In this document: one piece after another, positions 9,332-19,460 of the stretch | Numbering within the stretch: the stretch's first letter is position 1 | Layout: the number at the start of each line of letters is the position of its first letter | Assembly: GCF_900167365.1 (NCBI RefSeq) | Contig: NZ_FUXL01000002.1 | Location: 372,001-436,000 of the forward strand | Length of the DNA stretch: 64,000 nucleotides | Reading direction: 5' to 3' | DNA from: Consotaella salsifontis | GTDB lineage: Bacteria > Pseudomonadota > Alphaproteobacteria > Rhizobiales > Rhizobiaceae | Made by a program: the position numbers and the translations under genes | The notes under the pieces: model-generated | Databases searched by the model: none | The model's input: the letters and a program-made list of their open reading frames with translations, nothing else | What the model was told of the DNA's origin: nothing

Positions 9332-9359
9332 GCAAGCTCCGGTGTTTTCCGGAGCTTGC
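9332..9359. repeat. Perfect 11-bp inverted repeat in the glyS-GH25 gap
   Basis: GCAAGCTCCGG and CCGGAGCTTGC flank a 6-base loop (TGTTTT). It lies 51 bases past the glyS stop. There is no T-tract in the glyS direction, so it is either a weak terminator or a transcript-end stabiliser. The rest of the 296-base gap 9115-9410 shows no gene. Confidence 0.7.
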
Positions 9360-9410
9360 TTGGGACGAGCGGGCGCGAATCATCGTTCGCGAGAGCGCAG
9401 GAAGCCCGCC

Positions 9411-11618
9411 TCAGCCCGCGACGCGGGAGAAGTCCGCGACCTTCAACGTCGCCTCGCGGATGCGTGTCAGCAGCGCCAGGCGATTGGCGCGCACGCCCTC
9501 GTCCTCGGCATTGACCAGCACCTTGTCGAAGAAGGCGTCGACCGGCGCGCGGAGCTTGGCGAGAGCGGCCATGGCGTGGGCGTAGTTCTCGGTGCCGAGA
9601 GCCTCGTCCAACTCGACTTCCGCCCGATCGATGGCACCGGCCAAGGCCTTTTCCTCGGGCTCCGAAAGCAGCCCCAGGTCCACGGCTTCGGCGATCGTCG
9701 TGCCCTTCTTCTCTTCGGCGGCGAGGATGTTGGCGGCGCGGCGATAGCCGGCGAGAAGGTTCTTCCCGTCTTCCGAATCCAGGAAGGCGCCCAGCGCCTC
9801 GACGCGGCGGGTGATGTCGAGAAGGTCGTCGCTGGTGTCGGTCAGCACCGCATCCACCAGATCGTGCCGCGCGCCAGACTCGCGCAACTGCACCTTCAGG
9901 CGATCGAGGAAGAAGGAGAGGAGGTCAACATGAGACTGGAAATGGCGCACATCGCCGACAGACACCTCGACCTGTGATGCCCCCTTGGCCTTGTCATCGA
10001 GATTCAGGGCGTGGTGGTTTCGGATCACGTCGAGAAAATCCACCCGCAGCCCGTTCTCCAGCACCAGCCGGATGACGCCGAGGGCGGCGCGGCGGAGGGC
10101 ATAGGGGTCCTTGGAGCCCGTGGGCTTCTCGTCGATGGCCCAGAAGGCGACCAGCGTATCGAGCTTGTCAGCCAGCGCCACCGCCACCGCCACCTTGTCT
10201 GTCGGCACGCGGTCGGAGGGGCCGAGCGGCTTGTAGTGCTCCTCGACCGCCGCCTGGACACTCGGATGCTCGCCCTGAAGCCCCGCATAATAACGGCCCA
10301 TCAAGCCCTGAAGCTCGGGGAACTCGCCCACCATCTCGGTGGTCAGGTCCGCCTTGGCGAGCAGCGCCGCGCGCCCGGCGAGCGCCGGATCGGCGCCGAC
10401 CACGGGCGCGATTTGCTCGGCAAGCGCGGCGATGCGGCGGACGCGCTCACCTTGCGTGCCGATCTTGGCATGGAAGGTGACGCCGAGGGCGTCAAGCTTG
10501 GCCATGCGCTGGTCGAGCGGCTTCTTCAAATCAAGGCCGAGCGAGGCGGCCGAGGCCTCCAGCGCCGGAAGATCGGGTAGATCGCCCTGGTCCGTCTGCC
10601 AGAAATAGAGCGCGTCGGAGAGCCGGGCACGCACCACCTTGCCGTTGCCGCGCGCGATCTCGGCGCCGCCGTCCTTCGCCTCGATGTTGGAGACAAGGAT
10701 GAAGTGGTTGGAAAGCCTGCCGTTGCCGCCGCCGTGCGGACGGGTGACGAAGCACTTCTGGTTCGCGCGGATGGTGAGCTGGACCACCTCGGGCGGCAGT
10801 TCGAGATAGGCCTCCTCGAAGGTGCCCATCAGCGTCACCGGCCATTCGACGAGGCCCGAAACCTCCTCGAGCAGTCCTTCGTCCGGCACGACTTCCAGCC
10901 CGCGCGCGAAGGCGAGGTTCTCCGCGTCGTGACGGATCATCTCCTTGCGGCGCTCGGCGTCGAGCACGACATGCGCCTTGGCGAGCTTGTCGGCGTAATC
11001 CTCGAAGCGGCGGACCGTGAACTCTTGCGGTGCGTGGAAGCGATGACCCTTGGTGGCATTGCCCGCCTTGAGATCGCCCACCACGAACTCGACCACCACC
11101 GGCTCCTCGGTCTCGGGGCCGAAGGTGCAGACGATCGACTGCAGGGGCCGCACCCAGCGCAGGCTTCCCGGCTGGCGCGAGGCAGCGCCCCAGCGCATCG
11201 ACTTCGGCCAGGGAAAATCGCGAATGATGGCGGGCAGCGCCTCGGCAACCACGGCCTCGGCCGTGCGCCCCGGCTTCTTCACCACGGCGACGTAGAAGTC
11301 GCCCTTCTTCGGGTCGGACCGCGTCTCGGCCTCCTCGATCGAGGAGAGGCCGGCGCCGCGAAGGAAGCCCTCGATCGCCTTTTGCGGCGCGTCGGTGCGC
11401 GGGCCTTTGCGCTCTTCGACCACATCCTTTGAACGGGCGGGAACGCCGCGAATGTCGAGCGCAAGCCGGCGCGGCGTCCAGTATTCGCGCGCGCCCTCAT
11501 AAGGAAGGCCCGCCTCCACCAGCGCGTCGGTGACCATTTTCCTCAGGTCGCCGGCGGCCTTTCTCTGCATCCGCGCGGGAATTTCCTCGGAGCGAAGTTC
11601 GATCAGAAGGTCTGGCAT
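9411..11618 (-). CDS. glyS: Glycyl-tRNA synthetase beta subunit
   Basis: The 735-residue beta subunit of the alpha2beta2 bacterial glycyl-tRNA synthetase; it recognises tRNA-Gly and is needed for aminoacylation with GlyQ. It starts [17 protein letters not shown], the family signature, and carries [19 protein letters not shown] and the HD-like region [25 protein letters not shown]-type segment in the second half ([17 protein letters not shown]). Length is usual for Rhizobiales. It is downstream of glyQ on the same strand but separated from it by a metallopeptidase gene. Confidence 0.97.
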   Translation of the reverse strand: MPDLLIELRSEEIPARMQRKAAGDLRKMVTDALVEAGLPYEGAREYWTPRRLALDIRGVPARSKDVVEERKGPRTDAPQKAIEGFLRGAGLSSIEEAETRSDPKKGDFYVAVVKKPGRTAEAVVAEALPAIIRDFPWPKSMRWGAASRQPGSLRWVRPLQSIVCTFGPETEEPVVVEFVVGDLKAGNATKGHRFHAPQEFTVRRFEDYADKLAKAHVVLDAERRKEMIRHDAENLAFARGLEVVPDEGLLEEVSGLVEWPVTLMGTFEEAYLELPPEVVQLTIRANQKCFVTRPHGGGNGRLSNHFILVSNIEAKDGGAEIARGNGKVVRARLSDALYFWQTDQGDLPDLPALEASAASLGLDLKKPLDQRMAKLDALGVTFHAKIGTQGERVRRIAALAEQIAPVVGADPALAGRAALLAKADLTTEMVGEFPELQGLMGRYYAGLQGEHPSVQAAVEEHYKPLGPSDRVPTDKVAVAVALADKLDTLVAFWAIDEKPTGSKDPYALRRAALGVIRLVLENGLRVDFLDVIRNHHALNLDDKAKGASQVEVSVGDVRHFQSHVDLLSFFLDRLKVQLRESGARHDLVDAVLTDTSDDLLDITRRVEALGAFLDSEDGKNLLAGYRRAANILAAEEKKGTTIAEAVDLGLLSEPEEKALAGAIDRAEVELDEALGTENYAHAMAALAKLRAPVDAFFDKVLVNAEDEGVRANRLALLTRIREATLKVADFSRVAG

Positions 11619-11704
11619 GGGCTCGGTTCAGTGCAAAAGACAACGCGTGGCGCGTTGACACCACGCGTTGCGGGCAATTGCAAGAGGCCGGCCTCGCCGC
11701 CGCC

Positions 11705-12595
11705 TCAGATGGCGCCCGAGAAGGTATCGCAAGCGGCCATGTCGCCGCCGTCATAGCCACGGCGGAACCACTTGGCGCGCTGCGCCGAGGTGCCGTGGGT
11801 AAAGCTGTCCGGCACGACCACGCCCTGGCTGCGCTTCTGAAGCGTATCGTCGCCGATCTCGCCCGCCGCGTTCAGCGCCTCATCGATGTCGCCGGATTCG
11901 AGATAACCCGCGTTCTCGTCGTCATGGGCGAAGATACCGGCGTAGCAGTCCGCCTGGAGCTCGACGCGCACCGACATGGCGTTGGCATCGCGCTCGCTCA
12001 TGGACTGCCGCGCCCGGTTGAACTGCGGCAGCACGCCGAGAAGGTTCTGGACATGGTGGCCGACCTCGTGGGCGATGACATAGGCCTGGGCGAAATCGCC
12101 GGGCGAGTTCAGCTGATTGCGCAGCTGCCGAAAGAAGGCGAGGTCCAGATAGAGCTTCTGGTCGTTGGGGCAGTAGAACGGACCGGTGGCCGAGCTTGCC
12201 GTGCCGCAGGCCGAGCGGACGGCATTATTGAAGAGGACGAGCGTCGGCTCGGGATAGTTCCGCCCGGCATCGGCGAAACGCTTCTTCCAGACGTCCTCGG
12301 TGTCGGCGAGGACGGTGGCGACGAAGTCGTCCGTCTCATCGGACGTGCCTGAGACGCCCGGGCCGCGCGCGCTCGTCGTCTGCTGGTAGGAGCCGCCGTC
12401 ATCGGCCATGCCGAGCAGTTGCATCGGGTTGATGCCGAAGCCGAGCCACAGGACCAGTGCGACGATGATGAGGCCGATGCCCCCGCCGCCGCCCGCGCGG
12501 ATCGGAATGCGCATTCCGCCGCCCGCGCCGCCACCGAGGCCGCCGCCGCGACGGTCCTCGATGTTGTTCGACATCCTGCGCCCGCGCCATTCCAT
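11705..12595 (-). CDS. Neutral zinc metallopeptidase, YpfJ family
   Basis: A 296-residue protein with a Gly/Arg-rich start (MEWRGRRMSNNIEDRR, then GGGLGGGAGGG), one membrane helix at about residues 38-56 (GIGLIIVALVLWLGFG) and a peptidase domain with the HExxH zinc motif in AYVIAHEVGHHVQNLLG. Later motifs include ELQADCYAGIFAH, where a glutamate is the probable third ligand, and HGTSAQRAKWFRRGYDGG near the end. These are hallmarks of the putative neutral zinc metallopeptidase family (PF04228), whose substrates are unknown. It sits between glyQ and glyS on the same strand. Confidence 0.93.
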   Translation of the reverse strand: MEWRGRRMSNNIEDRRGGGLGGGAGGGMRIPIRAGGGGGIGLIIVALVLWLGFGINPMQLLGMADDGGSYQQTTSARGPGVSGTSDETDDFVATVLADTEDVWKKRFADAGRNYPEPTLVLFNNAVRSACGTASSATGPFYCPNDQKLYLDLAFFRQLRNQLNSPGDFAQAYVIAHEVGHHVQNLLGVLPQFNRARQSMSERDANAMSVRVELQADCYAGIFAHDDENAGYLESGDIDEALNAAGEIGDDTLQKRSQGVVVPDSFTHGTSAQRAKWFRRGYDGGDMAACDTFSGAI

Positions 12596-12692
12596 CTCGC
12601 CACTCCTGCCACAAAGACCGCGCGATCAACGCGGCAGAAGCGATTTGGTGCCACGACCGGGAACGGGAAAGTGTGTGCCGAGCACAGCTCCG

Positions 12693-13643
12693 TCAGGCTG
12701 CGGCGTCCTGAGGGCTTGCGCCGCCGGCATCGGTCAGAAGGAACGCCTCCCCGCAGGCCTTGGCGAGGGAGCGCACGCGCAGGATGTAGCTCTGACGTTC
12801 CGTCACCGAGATGACGCCGCGCGCGTCGAGCAGATTGAAGACGTGACTCGCCTTGATGCACTGGTCATAGGCCGGCAAAACGCAGCGGTGCAGCGCCCCC
12901 GGCTCGTCCGGCGCACCGGCGGCGAGAAGCGCGGCACATTCCTTCTCCGCTTCGTCGAAATGGCGATGAAGAATGGCGGTATCGGCGAACTCGAAGTTGA
13001 AACGCGAATATTCCTGCTCGGCCTGGAGGAAGACCTCGCCATAGGTGACTTTCTCGTCACCCTCGCGGCCGTTGAAGTTGAGGTCGTAGACGTTGTCGAC
13101 GTTCTGGACATACATCGCCAGACGCTCGAGCCCATAGGTCAGCTCGCCTGCGACGGGCGCGCACTCGATGCCGCACACCTGCTGGAAATAGGTGAACTGC
13201 GACACCTCCATGCCGTCGCACCAGCACTCCCAGCCAAGGCCCCAGGCGCCCAGCGTCGGGCTTTCCCAGTCATCCTCGACAAAGCGGATGTCGTGAACCA
13301 GCGGATCGACGCCGATGGCGGCGAGCGAGCCGAGATAGAGCTCCTGAAGGTTGGACGGGTTCGGCTTCAGGATCACCTGAAACTGGTAATAGTGCTGAAG
13401 CCGGTTCGGGTTCTCGCCATAGCGCCCGTCCTTGGGGCGGCGCGAAGGCTGGACATAGGCCGCGTTCCAGCGCTTCGGCCCAAGCGCGCGAAGCGTCGTC
13501 GCCGGGTGGAACGTGCCGGCGCCCACCTCCATGTCGTAGGGCTGAAGAATGACACAGCCGTAATCGGCCCAGTAGCGCTGGAGCGTCAGAATCAGACCCT
13601 GGAAGGACCGCTTCGGGTCCATTTGGGGAAGAAGGTCGGGCAT
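12693..13643 (-). CDS. glyQ: Glycyl-tRNA synthetase alpha subunit
   Basis: The 316-residue catalytic alpha subunit that activates glycine. It opens with [17 protein letters not shown] and shows the strongly conserved [40 protein letters not shown]-type segment ([17 protein letters not shown]) and [22 protein letters not shown]-like stretch (here QQVCG). It is first in the order glyQ, metallopeptidase, glyS on the minus strand. Confidence 0.98.
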   Translation of the reverse strand: MPDLLPQMDPKRSFQGLILTLQRYWADYGCVILQPYDMEVGAGTFHPATTLRALGPKRWNAAYVQPSRRPKDGRYGENPNRLQHYYQFQVILKPNPSNLQELYLGSLAAIGVDPLVHDIRFVEDDWESPTLGAWGLGWECWCDGMEVSQFTYFQQVCGIECAPVAGELTYGLERLAMYVQNVDNVYDLNFNGREGDEKVTYGEVFLQAEQEYSRFNFEFADTAILHRHFDEAEKECAALLAAGAPDEPGALHRCVLPAYDQCIKASHVFNLLDARGVISVTERQSYILRVRSLAKACGEAFLLTDAGGASPQDAAA

Positions 13644-13802
13644 GGGCGGTTCGGGCTTTCATCTTCCGGCCGGCCGGGCCCTGCCCGGCCAATCGCCCAG
13701 CGAGTTGCCACGAGAGGCGGGAGAGGGTCAAGCGCCCCGCGGTCCGGCGGGGCGATAGGCATCAGTTTCTCGGCGGACGCCGAACCCTATCGGACTTCGG
13801 CG

Positions 13803-13985
13803 CTAATCCTGTTTCAGGCGATAGACGCCATCATCGCCGCGCACCAGCGTCCCTTGAGCGCCGGTGCGCTGTTCGGCGGCGGCGCGCTTGCTGCGCTCGC
13901 TCGTCTTCACGGCTTCCTTCTGCATCCGCTTGTAGCCGTAATAGGCGGCGGCTCCCAGCAGCCCGAGAAAGATAAACTGCGGCAT
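13803..13985 (-). CDS. Small membrane-anchored protein (60 residues)
   Basis: Starts MPQFIFLGLLGAAAYYGYKR, a single N-terminal membrane helix, then a basic, mostly helical cytoplasmic tail (MQKEAVKTSERSKRAAAEQ) ending GTLVRGDDGVYRLKQD. The ATG at 13985 is chosen because the helix would otherwise be preceded by 34 unlike residues. I recognise the pattern (short anchored protein ending in a DxDGVYR-type motif) from Rhizobiales genomes beside the S49 peptidase gene, but no function is known. Confidence 0.75.
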   Translation of the reverse strand: MPQFIFLGLLGAAAYYGYKRMQKEAVKTSERSKRAAAEQRTGAQGTLVRGDDGVYRLKQD

Positions 13986-14065
13986 TCGTTCGATCCGTAG
14001 CTGTGCCTCTTTCAGGTATGAGCCGCGAGGCACCTCAAGTAAAGGAACCTCCGCGTTATTGCGGC

Positions 14066-15007
14066 CTAAAGGCCGTAGCGCTGCCAAAGCGAGCGCTCCT
14101 CGGCGGCGGCGATCAGCGCCTCGGCGGCGCCAGCGCCCACCGCCGTACCGTCCGGAAGGCCGAGCACTGAGGTGACGCCGGGTGTCTTGCGGCCGAACCA
14201 GCCGCGTGCCTGCTGGACGAGCATGGGCTTGGCCGCCTCGCCATAACGCTCCTTCAGAACGCCCCGCAGATCGCCCAGCCGGTCGACCAGCCCCAGCTCC
14301 AGTCCGCGCAGGCCGGACCAGAAGAGCCCGGTGAAGAGATCGGGATCGTCGGCAAGCTTCGTTCCGCGCCGCGTCTTCACGAGGTCGATGAAGACCTCAT
14401 GAATCTCGCGCTGAAGCGCCTTCAGATGGGCAACGTCCTCCGGCTTTTCCGGCTGGAACGGATCGAGCGTCACCTTGTTCTCGCCCGCCGTGTGAACGCG
14501 CCGCTCGACGCCGAGCTTCCTCATCGCCTCGACGAAGCCGAAGGAGCCGGTAACGACGCCGATGGAGCCGACGATGGAGGACGGATCGGCGATGATCTCG
14601 TCGCCTGCGCAGGCGATCATGTAGCCACCCGAGGCGGCGACATCCTCGACGAAGACGAGCACCGCCTTGTCCTTCTCCACCGCGAGGTCGCGGATCCTCT
14701 GATAGATCAGGCGCGACTGGACCGGAGAGCCGCCCGGCGAATTGACGACGATCGCCACCGCCGGCGCCTTCTTGACGGAGAAGGCCTTGTCGAGCCCCTG
14801 GGCGACGGTCGCCAGCGAGATGCTCGTCCTGAGGCGGCCGCCGCCAGCCATGATCGTACCGTTGATCCGCACCACAGGAATCGGGACCACATCCTTGCGG
14901 AAGCGGGCGGGCAAATACTTGGTGACGGGGTTTTTCACGGGAGAGCTTCTCTCGGCGATGGACGAAACAGGATCGCCCGGATGTAGGGATGCCGCGCCGT
15001 TTCGCAA
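14066..15007 (-). CDS. S49 family signal-peptide-peptidase-like protease (SppA-like)
   Basis: A serine protease using a Ser-Lys dyad. The nucleophile is in VEDVAASGGYMIACAGDEI and the general-base lysine in GENKVTLDPFQPE; NSPGGSPVQS forms the oxyanion region. The family degrades signal peptides or membrane-bound substrates. This short form (313 residues from the ATG) has one catalytic unit and no clear membrane helix. A GTG at 14938 (MKNPVTKYL) would give about 290 residues, which fits close relatives better. It follows the methyltransferase gene by 5 bases, suggesting cotranscription. Confidence 0.92.
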   Translation of the reverse strand: MRNGAASLHPGDPVSSIAERSSPVKNPVTKYLPARFRKDVVPIPVVRINGTIMAGGGRLRTSISLATVAQGLDKAFSVKKAPAVAIVVNSPGGSPVQSRLIYQRIRDLAVEKDKAVLVFVEDVAASGGYMIACAGDEIIADPSSIVGSIGVVTGSFGFVEAMRKLGVERRVHTAGENKVTLDPFQPEKPEDVAHLKALQREIHEVFIDLVKTRRGTKLADDPDLFTGLFWSGLRGLELGLVDRLGDLRGVLKERYGEAAKPMLVQQARGWFGRKTPGVTSVLGLPDGTAVGAGAAEALIAAAEERSLWQRYGL

Positions 15008-15012
15008 CGCCC

Positions 15013-15819
15013 TCAGGCGCCGAATTCGATCGTCGCCCTCCCCTCGCCGATCTGCCGTCCGAGTGGCGAAAGAGCGCCGTCGGCCTCATGCAGAACGATC
15101 GCCGGCAACAGGCGAAGCGGCGCGCGCGAGCCCTTTTTCGCCGAAACGAGGACGCGCGAGGCGGCAACGTCGACCCGGGCATGAACCGGCCTAAGGCGGA
15201 CATCGCCGAGGCGGCCTTCCATTGCCGGCAGCACCTGCGCCAGGGCGTCGGCGCGAACGATCATCGCGAACCGGCCGCCATGGTCGAGCAGCGCCCCCGC
15301 CGTCCTGATCCAGCGCGACAGAAAGTCGCTCGACGTCACCTGCCGAGCCTCGGCGCGAAGCGGATCGGGTGAGGTCCTGTGGCCCGCCGGGTGGAAGGGC
15401 GGGTTGGTCAGGACGAGGGAGAACCCGCCATCCAGGAGTCCCGTCGCTTCCCGCCCTGGTCGCGATGCCAGAAGATCGGCTTCGATCACGGCAAGGCGTG
15501 GCGAGAGAGCAGCATTTTCCGTGCGTGCGATGGAGGCGCGGGCGAGCGCCGCCATCGTCTCGTTCCGCTCCACCAGCGTCATCGCCAGACCTGGCGCGCG
15601 CAGCGCGGCGGCAAAGCCCACGGCGCCGGTGCCAGCGCCAAGATCGGCGGCCTTGCCCGCAGCATCCGGCGGAACGGTTGCAGCCAGCAGCATGGCATCG
15701 AGCCCGGCGCGGTGCCCGCGACGCGGCTGCATCAGGAAGAAACGGCCGTCGCAGAACGCATCGAGCGTGTTTTGCGCGTCTGGCGCCTCGTCAGGAAAGT
15801 TCATGGCCGAGATCGGCAT
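15013..15819 (-). CDS. Class I SAM methyltransferase, TrmN6/YfiC-like
   Basis: A 268-residue methyltransferase. The SAM-binding motif I is ADLGAGTGAVGFAAAL, and motif IV is NPPFHPAG, the N6-adenine or N5-glutamine type NPP(F/Y) signature. Domain order and size fit tRNA1(Val) adenine-37 N6-methyltransferase, though the tRNA target cannot be proved from sequence. Its start overlaps the end of the DUF2007 gene by 29 bases and its stop is 5 bases before the S49 peptidase gene, so the three probably form one transcript. Confidence 0.85.
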   Translation of the reverse strand: MPISAMNFPDEAPDAQNTLDAFCDGRFFLMQPRRGHRAGLDAMLLAATVPPDAAGKAADLGAGTGAVGFAAALRAPGLAMTLVERNETMAALARASIARTENAALSPRLAVIEADLLASRPGREATGLLDGGFSLVLTNPPFHPAGHRTSPDPLRAEARQVTSSDFLSRWIRTAGALLDHGGRFAMIVRADALAQVLPAMEGRLGDVRLRPVHARVDVAASRVLVSAKKGSRAPLRLLPAIVLHEADGALSPLGRQIGEGRATIEFGA

Positions 15820-16009
15820 CGGTCAGGATTCGCCGCGCCTGCGCCAGATGGTCGGGAGCCACCATGATGCGCCGAGGCAAAGCACCGATGGAGCCGTCGA
15901 GAATGCTCATATGGCCGTCGGCCACGAAATGGGGGATCTGCGCATCCTTGAGCAGCGCATCGACGAAGGAAATGAGAACGGCATCATTCGAACGCATCAA
16001 TTCTTCCAT
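15791..16009 (-). CDS. DUF2007 domain protein (putative signal-transducing, 72 residues)
   Basis: A small soluble protein starting MEELMRSNDAVLISFVDALL at 16009 with GGAGAG in front. The pattern of an N-terminal strand and helix, then IPHFVADGHMSILDGSIG and LPRRIMVAPDHLAQARRIL, is that of DUF2007, an alpha-beta fold found across proteobacteria next to this methyltransferase. Biochemical role unknown. First gene of the minus-strand unit facing away from ispB. Confidence 0.88.
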   Translation of the reverse strand: MEELMRSNDAVLISFVDALLKDAQIPHFVADGHMSILDGSIGALPRRIMVAPDHLAQARRILTDADLGHELS

Positions 16010-16338
16010 GCCGCTTTCTCTCCTCTCGCCTGACGGAGCCATCGAGGGCGCCGGCAGGAGGTCCATTGTTTGTCGTTGAGACCATTCTATCCTGGCTTCA
16101 CCGCCATTTGATATGCTCGGAGCCGCGACGCAGCTTTTCAAGAAGGCTGGGGTGACGTGTCCAAAGCCATGCGCCGTGCGGCGACGCCATAAAAAGCATC
16201 GGCCCCTTGTGCGCGGCACGGCGTGCGCGCAAGAGGACAAACCTTCTGTTTTCTCGCCGTTCTTAGGTTGGTTTCCACGTTCCGGCTTGCCCCCGAAGCG
16301 GCAGGCGGCTATTTCGGCGCAACCAACGGAGTAAGATC

Positions 16339-17343
16339 GTGAACCTCGTCAGGGAGATTCAGCCGCAGAGCGGCATCGACCCGATCGTCAAGCTGACGGC
16401 GCCGGATATGGAGCGCGTCAACGCGCTCATCCTTGCGATGGCCGGCTCGAATGTCGAGCTTATTCCGGTTATCGCCGACCATCTCATCTCGTCGGGCGGC
16501 AAACGTCTGCGCCCCATGCTCACCATCGCCTCGGCGCTTGCCTGCGGCTATGGCGGCGAGGGCCACGTGAAGCTGGCGGCCAGCGTCGAGTTCATGCACA
16601 CCGCCACGCTTCTGCATGACGACGTGGTGGACGAGAGCGATCTCCGGCGGGGCAAGCAATCGGCGCGCATGATCTGGGGAAACCAGGCGAGCGTCCTGGT
16701 CGGCGACTTCCTGCTGGGACAAGCGTTCAAGATGATGGTGGAGGTCGGCTCGCTGACCGCCCTCAAGATTCTCTCCGACGCTTCCGCCGTGATCGCGGAG
16801 GGCGAAGTCTGGCAGCTCGCGGCGGCGAAATCCCTGTCCACCGGCGAGGACGATTATCTTGCCGTGATCGGTGCGAAAACCGCCGCGCTCTTTGCCGCCG
16901 CCGCCGAAGTAGGCCCGGTGATCGCCGGCGCGGATGCGGAGGTTCGCGAAGCCCTTCGCCTCTATGGCCTCAATCTCGGGCTTGCCTTCCAGCTCGTCGA
17001 CGACGTTCTCGATTATGGCGGCACGGCCGCCTCGCTCGGCAAGAACACCGGCGACGATTTCCGCGAGGGGAAGATCACGCTCCCGGTGATCATCGCGCAT
17101 CAGCGGGGAAGCGCCGAGGAGCGAGCCTTCTGGGCCGAGGCCATGGAAGGCGGGCAGACAGACGACGCAGCCCTGGCCCATGCCAAAGAGCTTCTCGGCC
17201 GCCATGGCGCCCTGGAGGAGACCGTGCTGCGGGCCCGCCATTACGGCGCTCTGGCCAGTCAGGCTGCGGCGAGCATCCCCGCCTCGGAAAGCCGCGACGC
17301 GCTTCTCCAAGTGGTGGACTTCTGCATCGACCGCATCACGTGA
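16339..17343 (+). CDS. ispB: Octaprenyl/polyprenyl diphosphate synthase
   Basis: Makes the long isoprenoid chain used by UbiA. The GTG start is set by GGAG at 16328-16331. Both aspartate-rich motifs are clear: LLHDDVVDESDLRRG near residue 96 and FQLVDDVLDYGG near 222; GGKRLRPML marks the first substrate region. At 334 residues it is a normal long-chain class enzyme. The 329-base gap before it (16010-16338) is a divergent promoter region; I see no gene in it. Confidence 0.95.
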   Translation: MNLVREIQPQSGIDPIVKLTAPDMERVNALILAMAGSNVELIPVIADHLISSGGKRLRPMLTIASALACGYGGEGHVKLAASVEFMHTATLLHDDVVDESDLRRGKQSARMIWGNQASVLVGDFLLGQAFKMMVEVGSLTALKILSDASAVIAEGEVWQLAAAKSLSTGEDDYLAVIGAKTAALFAAAAEVGPVIAGADAEVREALRLYGLNLGLAFQLVDDVLDYGGTAASLGKNTGDDFREGKITLPVIIAHQRGSAEERAFWAEAMEGGQTDDAALAHAKELLGRHGALEETVLRARHYGALASQAAASIPASESRDALLQVVDFCIDRIT

Positions 17344-17603
17344 GAGTGTGAAGACAAGTTGCTGCGGCTTGCCGGCGACCGCAAAATCGTCATGCTGTCA
17401 GTCCAGACAAGGGCGCGGCGAGCCGCGCGTCTGACGAGGCGCGGCATGCCGCATCGTGAATGAACGCCTTCAAGACACGCAGGCGGGGCATCGCCCGCCC
17501 GTTGTGAAGAATGCTTCAGGGGCGGCTTTGGCGATATCGTCGCGCCGTTCCTGGTTTCGAGGCCGCGGCGCCCGCGGCGTGAAGGATTGACGAGGATTTC
17601 GAC

Positions 17604-19454
17604 GTGCAGACACCGCGTTTCTTCCGCCTGGTCTGCGCCGGCGCGCTGATCCTGGCGACGGCTCCGGTCCACACCGCCCTGGCCTCGGGTGGGCAGCCCG
17701 CGTCGAGCGACAGGCGACCCGAGTACCCGGCGCACAGCCTCGCCGGCGCCTATCTCGCGGCAAAATCCGCCCAGCTTGCGGGCGATCTTTCGACGGCCAC
17801 GCAATATTACAGCCAGGCGCTGTCTTTGGACCCGAAGGCGGAGGAACTTCAGCAGGATGCGCTGTTCGCGTTTCTCGCGGATGGCCGTTTCGAGGAGGGT
17901 GTCGAACTCGCTTCCAAGCTTCGGAATTCATCGGAAGCCAGCAAGGTGGCGCGCATCACCCTTGGCGTCGACGCGTTGCGCCATGGCGAATTCGACCGCG
18001 CCATCAAGGAATTCGATATCCCCAATTTGTCCGATTTGGATGCGCTGCTTCTCGGGCATCTGTCGGCCTGGGCGGAAGTCGGGGCCGGCCATGTAGACGA
18101 GGCCATGAAACGCCTCGACGGGCTGAAAGGCGTCGCCTGGTATCCCATCTTCAACGACTATCAGCGCGGGCTGATGGCGGCCTATGCGGAGCGCCAGGGC
18201 GTCGCCCGGCAGGCACTGAGCCGCGTTCTCAACGACGAGACAGGCGCCCGCACCTCGGCAGATGCCTATCTCGCCGCGGCCGAGGCCCTTGCCCGCATCG
18301 AGGCCCGTTCGGGCAATCGCGATGCGGCCATCGCGGCGCTCGACAAGGGGCTGGCGCTTTCGTCGGACTATGACCCGCTTGTGCGCCTCAGAGAGCGCAT
18401 CAACGCCGGAGAAACCATCGAACCGCCCATCGCCAACGTCCGCCAGGGCGTCGCGGAGACGCTCTACATTCTCGGACAGGCGGTCAATCGTGGCGAGGGC
18501 CAGCAGGTCGCCCTGCTCTATTTCCAGCTCGCCCATGCCGCCGCGCCCGCCGATTCGCTGCTGCTGGTGGCCTTGGCCGGCATTGCCGAAAGATCCGAGC
18601 GGCTCGATCTGGCGATTTCCTACTACAGCAAGATCCCCGAGGATTCGGCCCTGCGGCGCACGGCCGACCTGCAGATGGGCCTCGACCTCTGGTACTCGAA
18701 GAAGAAGGACGAGGCGAAGGAGCACCTCAACCAGGCCCTGAAGCGCTATCCGCGCAATCTCCAGGCTCATCTCGCGCTCGCCGACGTGCTCTCGGCAGAC
18801 AAGGACTATCAAGGCGCGGCGAAGATCCTCGATGAAGCGGTCAAGCTCATCAAGGGCGACAGCCGATCCAGCTGGAACGTCTATTACCAGCGCGGCATCG
18901 CCTATGAGCGGCAGGGCAAGTGGGACAAGGCGGAGCCCAACTTCAAGAAGGCGCTGGAGCTGGTTCCGAATCAGCCGCAGGTGCTGAACTATCTCGGCTA
19001 TTCCTGGGTCGATATGAATCGCAACCTGAAGGAAGGCCTGGAGATGATCCGCAAGGCCGTCGAGCTTCGGCCGAACGACGGCTACATCATCGATTCGCTC
19101 GGCTGGGCCTATTATCGCATGGGCCGGTACGACGAGTCCGTCGAGCAGCTCGAACGCGCGATCCTGCTCAACCCCGCCGATCCAACCATCAACGACCACC
19201 TTGGCGATGCCTACTGGCAGGTGGGCCGAAAGCGCGAGGCGCGGTTCCAGTGGCAGCGGGCGCTTTCGGGCGATCCCAAGCCGGAAGCGAAGGATGCTCA
19301 ACGCATCGCCGCCAAGATCTCCAAGGGTCTCGATCAGGCGTCGAACGACGCGCGCAGCAACCAACCCCCGGCAAATACTCCGGCGGGCGGCGCGGCCACG
19401 GCAACCACTCCGGATAAGCCTTCGGGCGACAAGCCCGCGCAGCCCGACAAGTAA
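17604..19454 (+). CDS. Exported tetratricopeptide repeat protein
   Basis: A 616-residue protein with GTG start (MQTPRFFRLVCAGALILATAP) and a signal peptide cleaved near ALASG. TPR-like helices run through most of the chain; the clearest repeats are at about residues 395-560 (YYQRGIAYERQGKWDKAEPNF, LNYLGYSWVDMNRNLKEGLEM, DSLGWAYYRMGRYDESVEQLE, DHLGDAYWQVGRKREARFQW). The last 45 residues are Pro/Ala/Thr rich. It probably works in the periplasm as a protein-interaction scaffold. This family precedes ispE in many alphaproteobacteria; here the gap is only 6 bases. Confidence 0.88.
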   Translation: MQTPRFFRLVCAGALILATAPVHTALASGGQPASSDRRPEYPAHSLAGAYLAAKSAQLAGDLSTATQYYSQALSLDPKAEELQQDALFAFLADGRFEEGVELASKLRNSSEASKVARITLGVDALRHGEFDRAIKEFDIPNLSDLDALLLGHLSAWAEVGAGHVDEAMKRLDGLKGVAWYPIFNDYQRGLMAAYAERQGVARQALSRVLNDETGARTSADAYLAAAEALARIEARSGNRDAAIAALDKGLALSSDYDPLVRLRERINAGETIEPPIANVRQGVAETLYILGQAVNRGEGQQVALLYFQLAHAAAPADSLLLVALAGIAERSERLDLAISYYSKIPEDSALRRTADLQMGLDLWYSKKKDEAKEHLNQALKRYPRNLQAHLALADVLSADKDYQGAAKILDEAVKLIKGDSRSSWNVYYQRGIAYERQGKWDKAEPNFKKALELVPNQPQVLNYLGYSWVDMNRNLKEGLEMIRKAVELRPNDGYIIDSLGWAYYRMGRYDESVEQLERAILLNPADPTINDHLGDAYWQVGRKREARFQWQRALSGDPKPEAKDAQRIAAKISKGLDQASNDARSNQPPANTPAGGAATATTPDKPSGDKPAQPDK

Positions 19455-19460
19455 GCGGGC

